Positions 1-5,950 of a DNA stretch of 6,953 nt are shown here, piece after piece. The notes beneath the pieces were generated by a model, which had not been told where the DNA came from, made no database searches, and saw only the letters and a program-made list of their open reading frames with translations. The translations under genes and the position numbers were made by a program. Origin of the DNA: Cytophagales bacterium (lineage in GTDB: Bacteria > Bacteroidota > Bacteroidia > Cytophagales > Cyclobacteriaceae); the NCBI GenBank assembly GCA_003537495.1, contig DPSB01000209.1, positions 1-6,953 on the forward strand. Direction: 5' to 3'. Position 1 is the stretch's first letter. The number at the start of each line of letters is the position of its first letter.

Positions 1-1787
1 GCATTAATGGGGCCGCTGGTGCGATCGTCAAATCGTAATCTGTAGCCCATACCCTGTAGTTCTTTACGCACATAAAATGGTGTGCTTTCGTGCAATAGAA
101 TATTACCATACTTTGGCTTGCGATCTTCTCCGCCAAGCGAAAGCCAAAGTTGATCGCTATTTATGTTAGGAGCTTCAGTTGATTCTTGAACAGTCATTCC
201 GAATTCAACTACATTCAAAAAGAATTGCAACAAGTTTTGATCTTGCGTATCGCCACCCTGCACGGCAAATGAGAGAAATGGTTTGCCATCTTTAAGTGCC
301 ATTGTTGGTGTAAGTGTTACCCGTGGTCTTTTGCCCGGCTCTACTACGTTAAAAGGATTTTCTTTCGGATCGGTTACAAAACTTTGCATGCGTTGGCTCA
401 AACCAATTCCGGTTTTACCCGCAATGCACGCGGGGTTCCAACCACCACTTGGCGTGATGGAAACTACCCAACCTTCTTTATCGGCAGCCTCTACGGAAGT
501 GGTACCCAGAAAAACCTGATCGAGATAATCTTCTGAAAGTGGTGAGGTGTAAGTGGTGTTAGCCGCCTGCGACCATTGCTTTAGATAATCTTTATAGGGA
601 TTGGTTTTGCCTTCAAAAGGATATGGATCGCCCGGACCGGTTTTGGTATCGTTGCGTTCCCAGTTAATAGCTTTTACTCTTTCTTTTGCGTACTCCTTCG
701 AAAGTAAACCTTTAATGGGTTCTTCTGGTGCAAAGTATGGATCGCCATAATAAAAATCACGATCGGCAAACGTAAGATTCATCACCTGATAAAGCGTGTG
801 AATGTATTTGGCTGAATTAAAACCCATCGCTTTCAGGTCAATGTTCTCAAGCATATTTAACGCTTGTAACAACACCGGGCCTTGTGTCCACTGTTGCATT
901 TTATAAACTTCAATGCCTTTGTAGTTTACACTGAGAGGTTCTTCGGTAATCACTTTCCAGTTGGCCAGATCTTTTTCAGTAATCAAGCCGCCTTGCTCTT
1001 GCGTGCCGCGTGCAATTTCTTTGGCGATATCGCCTTTATAAAAACGATCGTAGGCCGCATAGATAGCTTCCTTCCGCGATTTGCCTTTCTTTAATGCTTG
1101 TTGTTCTGTTTCCACCAACTTCTGAAGGGTGGCTAGTAAATCTTTCTGCACAAAAATTTCTCCGGCCACGGGCGCTTCACGCTTTTCGCCCAGGTGTGGA
1201 AGAAAAACGGCTTTGGAATACGGCCATTGTTTTATTGTTTCTTTTGATCGCTCAAAACTATTGGCAGTCTGCGCTTCAATCGGGTAACCTTCAGCCAACT
1301 GCATGGCTGGTGTTAATACATCTTTCAAACTCATGGTTCCGTATTCGGCCAACATAACCATTAGCCCACCCGGTGTGCCGGGAGTTACCGCGGCAAGCGG
1401 GCCATATTGTGGTGGATAATTCATGCCTTTACCTTTAAAGAAATCGGCAGTAGCCCCGGTGGGTGCAACACCCAATGCATTTATGGCAATAACTTTTTTT
1501 GTTTTCGGATTGTAGATAAGCGCCTGTGTTTCGCCACCCCAACTCAATACATCGAACATAGTGCAGGTTGCAGCAAGCATAGCACACGATGCATCTACTG
1601 CGTTACCACCTTTACTAAAAACCATCGCTCCGGCTGTAGCCGCCAACGGCTTTCCTGTAATGGCCATCCAATGTTTAGCATGCAACGGAGGTTTTTGAGT
1701 AGTTACCGGTAAGTTGTTAAACGATTGGGCTATCGTTAAACAACTGATGGTAGATGCCAGCGTGATTAACAAAAGTTTCAGTTTCAT
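1..1787 (-). CDS. ggt: Gamma-glutamyltransferase-family (Ntn hydrolase) protein, 3' end cut by window
   Basis: Read on the minus strand from ATG at 1787, this frame is open for 595 codons to the left edge, so the C-terminus is missing. Residues 1-22 form a signal peptide (MKLKLLLITLAS..., likely cut near AQS), which implies export to the periplasm. Family hallmarks follow in order: GGNAVDA at 60-66, WGGE at 83-86, AVTPGTPGG at 133-141, and GTTSVEAAD with Thr429-Thr430. By family knowledge, Thr429 should be the site of autocleavage into two subunits and the N-terminal nucleophile. The later stretch RPRVTLTPT and GGDTQDQ resembles the GGT-like clade rather than classical GGT, whose small subunit has RPLSS. 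The position of the E. coli substrate-binding Arg114 (ATRDMY) reads ATADFF here, so use of glutathione is uncertain. The family is secure; the substrate is not. Confidence 0.9.
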   Translation of the reverse strand, partial: MKLKLLLITLASTISCLTIAQSFNNLPVTTQKPPLHAKHWMAITGKPLAATAGAMVFSKGGNAVDASCAMLAATCTMFDVLSWGGETQALIYNPKTKKVIAINALGVAPTGATADFFKGKGMNYPPQYGPLAAVTPGTPGGLMVMLAEYGTMSLKDVLTPAMQLAEGYPIEAQTANSFERSKETIKQWPYSKAVFLPHLGEKREAPVAGEIFVQKDLLATLQKLVETEQQALKKGKSRKEAIYAAYDRFYKGDIAKEIARGTQEQGGLITEKDLANWKVITEEPLSVNYKGIEVYKMQQWTQGPVLLQALNMLENIDLKAMGFNSAKYIHTLYQVMNLTFADRDFYYGDPYFAPEEPIKGLLSKEYAKERVKAINWERNDTKTGPGDPYPFEGKTNPYKDYLKQWSQAANTTYTSPLSEDYLDQVFLGTTSVEAADKEGWVVSITPSGGWNPACIAGKTGIGLSQRMQSFVTDPKENPFNVVEPGKRPRVTLTPTMALKDGKPFLSFAVQGGDTQDQNLLQFFLNVVEFGMTVQESTEAPNINSDQLWLSLGGEDRKPKYGNILLHESTPFYVRKELQGMGYRLRFDDRTSGPIN

Positions 1788-1923
1788 AGCGGGTATAGGT
1801 TTAGGCCAGTGGTTAATTCGTGTAAATGATTACTTTCGGTAGACTTTAAAAGTACTACAACCCCGCGCGAATAGAAAAGCCGCTGCGGGCTGAAGGAGTA
1901 AATGTTCCACTAACGGAAAAAAC
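1788..1923. other. Divergent intergenic region with weak promoter candidates
   Basis: This 136-bp gap separates the divergent GGT-like and SnoaL-like genes and must hold both promoters. The best plus-strand match to the Bacteroidota -7 element TAnnTTTG is TACTTTCG at 1831-1838. The best minus-strand match is TACTTTTA, read from 1854 down to 1847. Each has one mismatch and neither has a good TTTG at -33. The SnoaL-like gene is preceded by an A-rich stretch (ggaaaaaac) rather than a Shine-Dalgarno sequence. Confidence 0.25.
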
Positions 1924-2397
1924 ATGCATACCGAATTGATTAACCGGTTTTATACGGCCTTTCAAAAGCAAGACTGGCAAACTATGAACAGTTGTTACCA
2001 CCCCGAAGCCTCGTTTTACGATCCTGCTTTTCGTAACCTGAATAGCAAAGAAGTGCGAGCCATGTGGCACATGCTCTGTTTAAATGCCCGCGATTTTTCA
2101 CTCACCTTTACGGATGTAGCCACCAATGAAAAGACGGGCAAATGCCTTTGGGTGGCTACGTACACATTCTCAAAAACGGGTAATAAAGTCGTAAACCGGA
2201 TTACAGCTGCTTTTGAGTTTAAAGCAGGACTGATTGTAAAGCATACCGATACGTTCGATCTATGGAAATGGAGCCGGCAGGCATTGGGGGTAAGTGGTAT
2301 TTTACTGGGCTGGTCAGCCCTGGTTAAGAATAAAGTGAACGACAATGCACGCAAGAGTCTGGCCCGGTTTATAGCCGAACACCCCGAATATCAATAG
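1924..2397 (+). CDS. NTF2-fold / SnoaL-like protein, 157 aa
   Basis: This is a small soluble protein with no signal peptide or membrane segment. The N-terminal pattern FYTAFQKQDWQTMNSCYHP (9-27), followed by ASFYDPAF (29-36), is the usual opening of a SnoaL-like NTF2 fold: a helix, a short Asp-containing turn, then YHP and F-x-DP. The middle strands ITAAFEFKAGLIVKHTDTFD (93-112) and the tail LWKWSRQALG...LLGW (113-130) complete the cone-shaped fold. Family members include enzymes with very different chemistry and proteins that only bind ligands, so no reaction can be assigned. The conserved charged residues His26, Asp33, His107, Asp109 and Asp112 are candidates for the pocket. The gene stands alone: the next gene downstream has its own promoter and its divergent neighbour gives no functional hint. 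ATG 1924 is chosen because the fold begins immediately after it. Confidence 0.85.
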   Translation: MHTELINRFYTAFQKQDWQTMNSCYHPEASFYDPAFRNLNSKEVRAMWHMLCLNARDFSLTFTDVATNEKTGKCLWVATYTFSKTGNKVVNRITAAFEFKAGLIVKHTDTFDLWKWSRQALGVSGILLGWSALVKNKVNDNARKSLARFIAEHPEYQ

Positions 2398-2425
2398 CCG
2401 GAAAAAAGTGTCGGAATTCGCGCGA

Positions 2426-2459
2426 TTTCGAGGATAATTCAAAAAAACTATTACCTTTG
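2426..2459 (+). promoter_or_regulatory. Bacteroidota-type promoter of the RRM protein gene
   Basis: The -7 element TACCTTTG at 2452-2459 is a perfect match to TAnnTTTG. A TTTCG at 2426-2430 lies 21 bp upstream as a plausible -33 element (consensus TTTG). Transcription would start near 2464-2467. An imperfect palindrome (2414-2429, GAATTCGC/GCGATTTC, one mismatched pair) overlaps the -33 element and could be an operator, but this is only a possibility. Confidence 0.65.
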
Positions 2460-2464
2460 GTTAG

Positions 2465-2569
2465 TTAATGAGATAATTCCCACCTGAAAGTAGTCCACTA
2501 ATCGTGATCTTTATTGGCAGGCCTTATTGAGTTAGCGAGAACATTTATCACTTAATTTCAAAAACAAAA
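2465..2569 (+). other. Long 5' leader of the RRM protein mRNA
   Basis: If the promoter at 2426-2459 is right, about 105 untranslated bases precede the RRM start codon. No known riboswitch class is recognisable. A weak stem is possible between ccactaa (near 2496) and ttattgg (near 2511). The last 20 bases before the ATG are A/C/T-rich and unstructured (ttcaaaaacaaaa), typical of ribosome entry without a Shine-Dalgarno sequence in this phylum. Confidence 0.35.
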
Positions 2570-2893
2570 ATGAACATTTATGTAGCCAACATTCCCTGGA
2601 AGGCATCCGAGGAACAATTGAAACAATTATTTGCTGAGTACGGAGAAGTAAGCTCAGCGAAGATTATCATGGACAAAGTTACCCAGCGCAGTCGGGGATT
2701 TGGTTTTGTAGAAATGGCCGATGACACTGCCGGTCGTGCAGCAATTACTGGCCTGAATGGTTTCGACTTTTTAGGAAAAGTATTGGTAGTTAACGAAGCT
2801 CGCCCACGTGAAGAAGGTGGTGGCGGTGGCCGTGGTGGCAATCGTGGTGGTGGCGGTGGCTACCGCAGAGGTGATTTCAATAAGGATTATTAA
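2570..2893 (+). CDS. Single-RRM glycine-rich RNA-binding protein, 107 aa
   Basis: This is a cytoplasmic RNA-binding protein made of one RNA recognition motif and a short disordered tail. RNP2 is IYVANI at 3-8 and RNP1 is RGFGFVEM at 42-49, so the three aromatic residues that stack on RNA bases are present (Tyr4, Phe44, Phe46). The strand and loop DKVTQRSRGFGF and the closing NGFDFLGKVLVVNEARPR complete the domain by residue 80. Residues 83-97 are almost all Gly with a few Arg and Asn (RGG-like), and the end is YRRGDFNKDY. This layout matches the small Rbp proteins of cyanobacteria and Bacteroidota, several of which are cold-responsive or act as global post-transcriptional regulators. The gene is monocistronic, with its own promoter and a strong terminator 20 bp after the stop. 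RNA targets cannot be deduced. Confidence 0.93.
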   Translation: MNIYVANIPWKASEEQLKQLFAEYGEVSSAKIIMDKVTQRSRGFGFVEMADDTAGRAAITGLNGFDFLGKVLVVNEARPREEGGGGGRGGNRGGGGGYRRGDFNKDY

Positions 2894-2912
2894 TTCGGTT
2901 TGAAATAATATT

Positions 2913-2947
2913 ACAAAGCCTCGCCATGCGGGGCTTTGTTGTTTTTT
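2913..2947 (+). terminator. Intrinsic terminator of the RRM gene
   Basis: A 12-bp stem (acaaagcctcgc at 2913-2924 with gcggggctttgt at 2928-2939, one T-G wobble pair) encloses a CAT loop and is followed by tgtttttt ending at 2947. It starts 20 bp after the RRM stop codon. On the opposite strand the same hairpin lacks a good U-tract, so it mainly serves the plus strand. Confidence 0.9.
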
Positions 2948-2951
2948 GGCG

Positions 2952-3002
2952 AAGACCTTTCAGGTCTTGAAGGTAATTGCTTGAAAGACCTGGAAGGTCT
3001 TT
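2952..3002. repeat. Paired GACCT/AGGTC palindromes between convergent genes
   Basis: Two short perfect hairpins lie in tandem. The first is AAGACCT-TTC-AGGTCTT (2952-2968) and the second is AAAGACCT-GGA-AGGTCTTT (2984-3002). The 17-bp core of one matches the reverse complement of the other with a single mismatch, so the whole block can also fold as one long stem. The second arm covers the last two bases of the helicase stop codon. Short palindromes of this style recur between genes in many Bacteroidota genomes, where they look like REP-type elements or 3' end stabilisers. That this one is dispersed is my inference, since only one block is in view. Confidence 0.75.
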
Positions 3003-5067
3003 ACTCAAAAAAACCACTTCGCCCCTTCTCATACGTTACCGTTAACCGATGCATAGCCCGCGTGCAGGCAATGTATAGCATGCGCCTGTCAATTTCCGAT
3101 TTATAATTGCTGGCCGATACAAACGGCACCAACACTTCATCAAACTCTAATCCTTTCGATAAATGCACGGTGGTAATAATAATACCGCTGGAGAAATTTG
3201 TGCTGGTAGGAGTGATTAAATGAAGTTTCAGTTTTTTCTCCTGATCATCAGTAGCTTTAACTTTTTCATAGAGCATCTCCGCTTGCTGTTGCGTTTTACA
3301 AATAATACCCATCGATTGATTTACTGAAGTGCTAAACTTCTGGCATTCCTTAAAAATAGCAGTTATCTCTTCCTGCGCGGTAGCAAAGCCCAACACCTGT
3401 GGCTCTTCTCCGTGGCGTTCCATGGCAATCAGCTTTTCATTCGGACTAATGCGTAGTGAGAATTGTGTAATCTCCCAGGTAGAACGATAGCTTCTGAACA
3501 ACTTTACAATCTCCCCTTGTGGAAATACTTCTTCAATGCCTTCGGCTGAAGAGGCACTATAAGGATTAACCGGTTGGTTTACATCGCCCAGAATAGTTTT
3601 CTTACACTTAAACACGCGCGACAGTACCGAATATTGTACCGGTGTGTAATCCTGCATCTCATCTACCAGCAGGTGTTTGATGTGATCGTAACTTTGAATT
3701 CCCTCTAACCGGATCTTGCAATAGATCAAAGGAAATACATCCGCAAACTCCAGTTTCATGCCGTGCATCATGCGAAACATTTCGGGTTTACCAATCCAAT
3801 CGTAAAAGCCTTTATATACATCAAACGCACTGCGAATGTTAAACATACGCGGCACCAACTCCCATACTTTTGCTTTCTCGCCACCACTTAATTTCCGATT
3901 GGTACCATTGCGAATGTATTGCAAAACTTCTTTCACTACTTCGGGAATGCGTTTGCCCATCGGCATGCGACTCCACGATCTGAATTTTTCAATCACAAAC
4001 GGGTACGGTACCACCACTCCCGCTACTTTCAAATCCATCGGCTGGAATGAATTGTTCTCGAGATGAATAAAATATTTATTCAGTTGGCTGAGAAACTCAA
4101 ATGATGATTTAAACCGGATGCGTTCAATAAACTCTGGATGCGGATGGTCAAGCAAACTCGCCACCTGTTGAAAGAAAGTCTGGAAGGGGAATTTATTTTC
4201 AAGCAGTTCGTTCGCTAATTCTTCCATCCCTGTTTCCGGAATGTACTCCTCACCTAATTCGGGCAACACGTTACTGATGTAATCGGCAAATACTTTATTG
4301 GGTGATAATATTAAAATATCTTTTGCCTTAATCGTATCGCGAAAGCGATATAATAAAAACGCAATGCGGTGGAGTGCGATGGATGTTTTACCCGAACCCG
4401 CAACACCTTGAATGATCATAACCGAAGCGGTTTCGTTTCGGATAATCTGATTTTGATCGCGCTGAATAGTGGCCACGATGTTCTTCATCTTATCGTCAGC
4501 CGATTTGCTCAGTTCCTTTTGTAAAACATCATCCAGAATGCTTACGGAGTTTTCAATCATGAACTCCATACGGCCATCACGGATTTTGTATTGTCGCTTT
4601 AACAAAATATCTCCAGCGAATTTCCGGTTTAAGGTTTCATAGACGGCTGGGCCCAATTCAAAATCATAAAACAAGGATGATACAGGCGCACGCCAATCAA
4701 AAATATAATTCACGCGTTCAGCATCATCGGTAAAGGTTGCGAGGCCAATATAAATAGATGCCTCTTTTTCTTGCTGTTGCTTAAAATCAATGCGGCCAAA
4801 GTAAGGCGATTGAATCAGTTTCAACAATTTGCGTCTGCGCTCAACGGCTGATTCACCTGTAGAAACCATACGATCAATAGATTGACCGGAAGCCACGTGA
4901 TCGGCTTCATCCATCCCACTTTGGTTTTCAAAAATGTACTGCTTCTTTTCGCGCAGTTCCTCAGAATACTCACGCACACGCGTTTCCATGCGACTGATTG
5001 CCCGCGCCAATCGCTCCTTTATCTCTTCCAGGTATTGTCGTTCGTCTTGTTCGGTAGGGTTTAGCAT
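3001..5067 (-). CDS. HelD-like superfamily 1 (UvrD/Rep-type) helicase, 688 aa
   Basis: This is a cytoplasmic ATP-driven motor of the HelD branch. In Firmicutes and Actinobacteria, HelD binds RNA polymerase and frees stalled or inactive enzyme from nucleic acid. Numbered from Met at 5067: an N-terminal coiled coil at about 8-45, and the HelD-type signature FDWRAPVSSLFYDF at 123-136. Then come Walker A GVAGSGKTS at 221-229, Walker B LLVDEMQDY at 466-474, motif III LGDVNQ at 493-498, motif IV FRSYRST at 524-530, motif V TTVHLSKGLEFDEV at 632-645 and motif VI LYIACTRA at 664-671. All ATPase motifs are intact. The frame extends to an ATG at 5172, but a -7 element at 5099-5092 lies inside that extension and the extra 35 residues do not look like a HelD N-terminus, so 5067 is the start. 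A general SF1 repair helicase is the alternative. Confidence 0.88.
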   Translation of the reverse strand: MLNPTEQDERQYLEEIKERLARAISRMETRVREYSEELREKKQYIFENQSGMDEADHVASGQSIDRMVSTGESAVERRRKLLKLIQSPYFGRIDFKQQQEKEASIYIGLATFTDDAERVNYIFDWRAPVSSLFYDFELGPAVYETLNRKFAGDILLKRQYKIRDGRMEFMIENSVSILDDVLQKELSKSADDKMKNIVATIQRDQNQIIRNETASVMIIQGVAGSGKTSIALHRIAFLLYRFRDTIKAKDILILSPNKVFADYISNVLPELGEEYIPETGMEELANELLENKFPFQTFFQQVASLLDHPHPEFIERIRFKSSFEFLSQLNKYFIHLENNSFQPMDLKVAGVVVPYPFVIEKFRSWSRMPMGKRIPEVVKEVLQYIRNGTNRKLSGGEKAKVWELVPRMFNIRSAFDVYKGFYDWIGKPEMFRMMHGMKLEFADVFPLIYCKIRLEGIQSYDHIKHLLVDEMQDYTPVQYSVLSRVFKCKKTILGDVNQPVNPYSASSAEGIEEVFPQGEIVKLFRSYRSTWEITQFSLRISPNEKLIAMERHGEEPQVLGFATAQEEITAIFKECQKFSTSVNQSMGIICKTQQQAEMLYEKVKATDDQEKKLKLHLITPTSTNFSSGIIITTVHLSKGLEFDEVLVPFVSASNYKSEIDRRMLYIACTRAMHRLTVTYEKGRSGFFE

Positions 5068-5091
5068 GCTGACTCCGTCCAAATTAAACGG

Positions 5092-5099
5092 TAAAGGTA
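5092..5099 (-). promoter_or_regulatory. -7 element of the HelD-like gene
   Basis: Read on the minus strand, TACCTTTA (5099 to 5092) matches TAnnTTTG at all but the last base. It lies about 25 bp before the ATG at 5067 and gives a leader of about 18-20 nt. No clear TTTG is seen at -33. Its position argues against translation starting at 5172. Confidence 0.5.
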
Positions 5100-5141
5100 C
5101 AGGAAAGAATCTGAATGACTGGCTGCAATGACTGAATTCAA

Positions 5142-5149
5142 TATCTTTG
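5142..5149 (+). promoter_or_regulatory. -7 element of nrtR
   Basis: TATCTTTG is a perfect TAnnTTTG match. Transcription would begin near 5155, giving a very short leader before the ATG at 5167. The -33 region is poor. It contains an 8-bp direct repeat, AATGACTG, at 5114-5121 and 5127-5134. The upstream in-frame ATG at 5128 lies before this promoter and so cannot be the main start. Confidence 0.7.
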
Positions 5150-5166
5150 CGTACAACACACACAAA
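5146..5166 (+). promoter_or_regulatory. Candidate NrtR operator at the nrtR promoter
   Basis: Inverted repeat TTTGCGT (5146-5152), seven bases, ACACAAA (5160-5166). The halves are complementary at six of seven positions. It begins inside the -7 element, covers the expected transcription start and ends on the base before the nrtR ATG, a layout suited to autorepression. The same element recurs twice before nadM. The TTTG part is shared with the promoter, but CGT and ACACAAA are not explained by it. Confidence 0.55.
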
Positions 5167-5847
5167 ATGCAAAATATAAAAGTATCGGTAGATGCCGTTG
5201 TATTTGGATACGATCCGGAAGAAGGCGTATCGGTGCTACTCATTACGCGCAAGTACGAACCCTTTAAAGGTGTGTGGGCATTGCCCGGTGGATTGGTATT
5301 AAATGATGAAGCACTTGAAACTGCTGTAAAGCGAGAATTGAAAGAAGAAGCTGGCATTGATGTGAATTATCTGGAGCAATTGTATTCGTTTGGCAAACCC
5401 GATCGCGATCCGCGAAATCGCGTAATCAGCATAGCTTATTATGGATTGGTTCGTCCAAAAGATTTTCAGATCTCGGCTCAGACCGATGCCGAAAACGTGG
5501 CTTGGTTTAATATTCAAAAACTTCCACGCCTTGCTTTTGATCATAAACAGATTGTAGACCATGCTATTAAACGCTTGCGTCCAAAAATAGCGTATGAACC
5601 CGTAGGCTTCGAACTACTCGATAAAAAATTTCCTTTCTCCGATCTTGAAAAACTTTACCAGGCTTTGCTGAACCGCGAACTGGATCGCAGAAACTTCAAG
5701 AAAAAAATTATGGCCTATGGTTTTATTGAAGAGTTGGAAGAAAACATTCAACGCGGAGCCGGTCGGCCAGCACGACTGTACCAATTCAATAAGAAAAAGT
5801 ATTTCGAGCTGAAAGAGAGCGGCTATAACTTCGATCTTTTTATTTGA
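5167..5847 (+). CDS. nrtR: NrtR-family Nudix-related transcriptional regulator, 226 aa
   Basis: This is a DNA-binding regulator with an N-terminal Nudix domain (about 4-135) as ligand sensor and a C-terminal winged helix (about 140-226). The winged helix reads FPFSDLEKLYQALLNRELDRRNFKKKI at 155-181 and closes with GRPARLYQF at 199-207, the usual NrtR ending. In characterised NrtR proteins, ADP-ribose or a related NAD metabolite releases the protein from operators of NAD synthesis genes. The Nudix box is complete here: Gly42, Glu48, Arg56, Glu57, Glu60, Glu61 and Gly63 at the canonical spacing. The protein might therefore still hydrolyse a nucleotide, whereas several family members have lost this. 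The frame extends to ATG 5128, but the promoter -7 element lies between the two ATGs, so 5167 is chosen. In Bacteroides one family member (AraR) instead controls arabinose use, but the nadM and nadV-like neighbours favour an NAD role. Confidence 0.9.
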   Translation: MQNIKVSVDAVVFGYDPEEGVSVLLITRKYEPFKGVWALPGGLVLNDEALETAVKRELKEEAGIDVNYLEQLYSFGKPDRDPRNRVISIAYYGLVRPKDFQISAQTDAENVAWFNIQKLPRLAFDHKQIVDHAIKRLRPKIAYEPVGFELLDKKFPFSDLEKLYQALLNRELDRRNFKKKIMAYGFIEELEENIQRGAGRPARLYQFNKKKYFELKESGYNFDLFI

Positions 5848-5866
5848 ATATCAGTCGATTAGCTAA

Positions 5867-5887
5867 TTAGTGTAATTTTTACACAAA
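5867..5887 (+). promoter_or_regulatory. Candidate distal NrtR operator upstream of nadM
   Basis: TTAGTGT (5867-5873), seven bases, ACACAAA (5881-5887): the same 21-bp layout as the copies at the two promoters. Its inner part GTGTAA-TTT-TTACAC (5870-5884) is a perfect inverted repeat. It does not lie on a -7 element, so promoter sequence does not explain the match. It starts 53 bp upstream of the promoter-proximal copy, close to five helical turns. A 10-bp palindrome, ATTAGCTAAT (5858-5867), abuts it. Confidence 0.5.
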
Positions 5888-5900
5888 AAGATGATCAAAA

Positions 5901-5913
5901 GTGAATCATTCAC
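5901..5913. promoter_or_regulatory. Palindrome GTGAAT-C-ATTCAC before the nadM promoter
   Basis: This perfect 13-base inverted repeat sits between the expected -33 region and the -7 element of nadM. It does not fit the 21-bp TTTGYGT-N7-ACACAAA layout, so if it is functional it may bind another regulator or a different face of the same one. Confidence 0.35.
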
Positions 5914-5915
5914 GC

Positions 5916-5923
5916 TATATTTG
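5916..5923 (+). promoter_or_regulatory. -7 element of nadM
   Basis: TATATTTG is a perfect TAnnTTTG match. Transcription would start near 5929, about 20 bp before the ATG at 5951. No TTTG is found at the expected -33 position. No strong terminator is visible after nrtR, so read-through from nrtR may also feed this gene. Confidence 0.7.
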
Positions 5924-5940
5924 CGTATATAATACACAAA
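5920..5940 (+). promoter_or_regulatory. Candidate NrtR operator at the nadM promoter
   Basis: TTTGCGT (5920-5926), seven bases, ACACAAA (5934-5940). Both half-sites are identical to those at the nrtR promoter, and the position relative to the -7 element is the same. The eighth base (A) is shared too, giving TTTGCGTA-N6-ACACAAA in both. It covers the predicted transcription start, as expected for a repressor site. Confidence 0.55.
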
Positions 5941-5950
5941 CAACAATATT

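Noticed and set aside
882..1712. Three plus-strand open frames of 70-101 codons
   Set aside because: They lie wholly opposite the GGT-like gene, whose translation shows strong family motifs, and they have no recognisable domains.
2016..2841. Minus-strand frames opposite the SnoaL-like and RRM genes
   Set aside because: They are antisense shadows of two clear plus-strand genes. The Pro-rich stretch is just the complement of the glycine codons.
2815..2862. GGT/GGC microsatellite as a phase-variable tract
   Set aside because: The codons are mixed (ggt, ggc, cgt, aat) and encode an in-frame glycine-rich tail typical of RRM proteins, with no long pure repeat that would slip.
2952..3002. CRISPR-like repeat-spacer unit
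   Set aside because: Only two hairpins with near-inverse cores and a short gap. There are no further repeats and no cas genes.
5114..5134. Direct repeat AATGACTG as a regulator site
   Set aside because: It has only 8 bases with a 13-base step, no inverted symmetry and no third copy, so it is kept only as a side note.
5128..5166. N-terminal extension of NrtR from ATG 5128
   Set aside because: A perfect -7 promoter element and the expected transcription start lie downstream of this ATG, and the Nudix fold begins right after Met at 5167.
5068..5172. N-terminal extension of the HelD-like protein from ATG 5172
   Set aside because: The extension contains the gene's own -7 element, overlaps the divergent nrtR start, and its residues do not resemble a HelD N-terminus.
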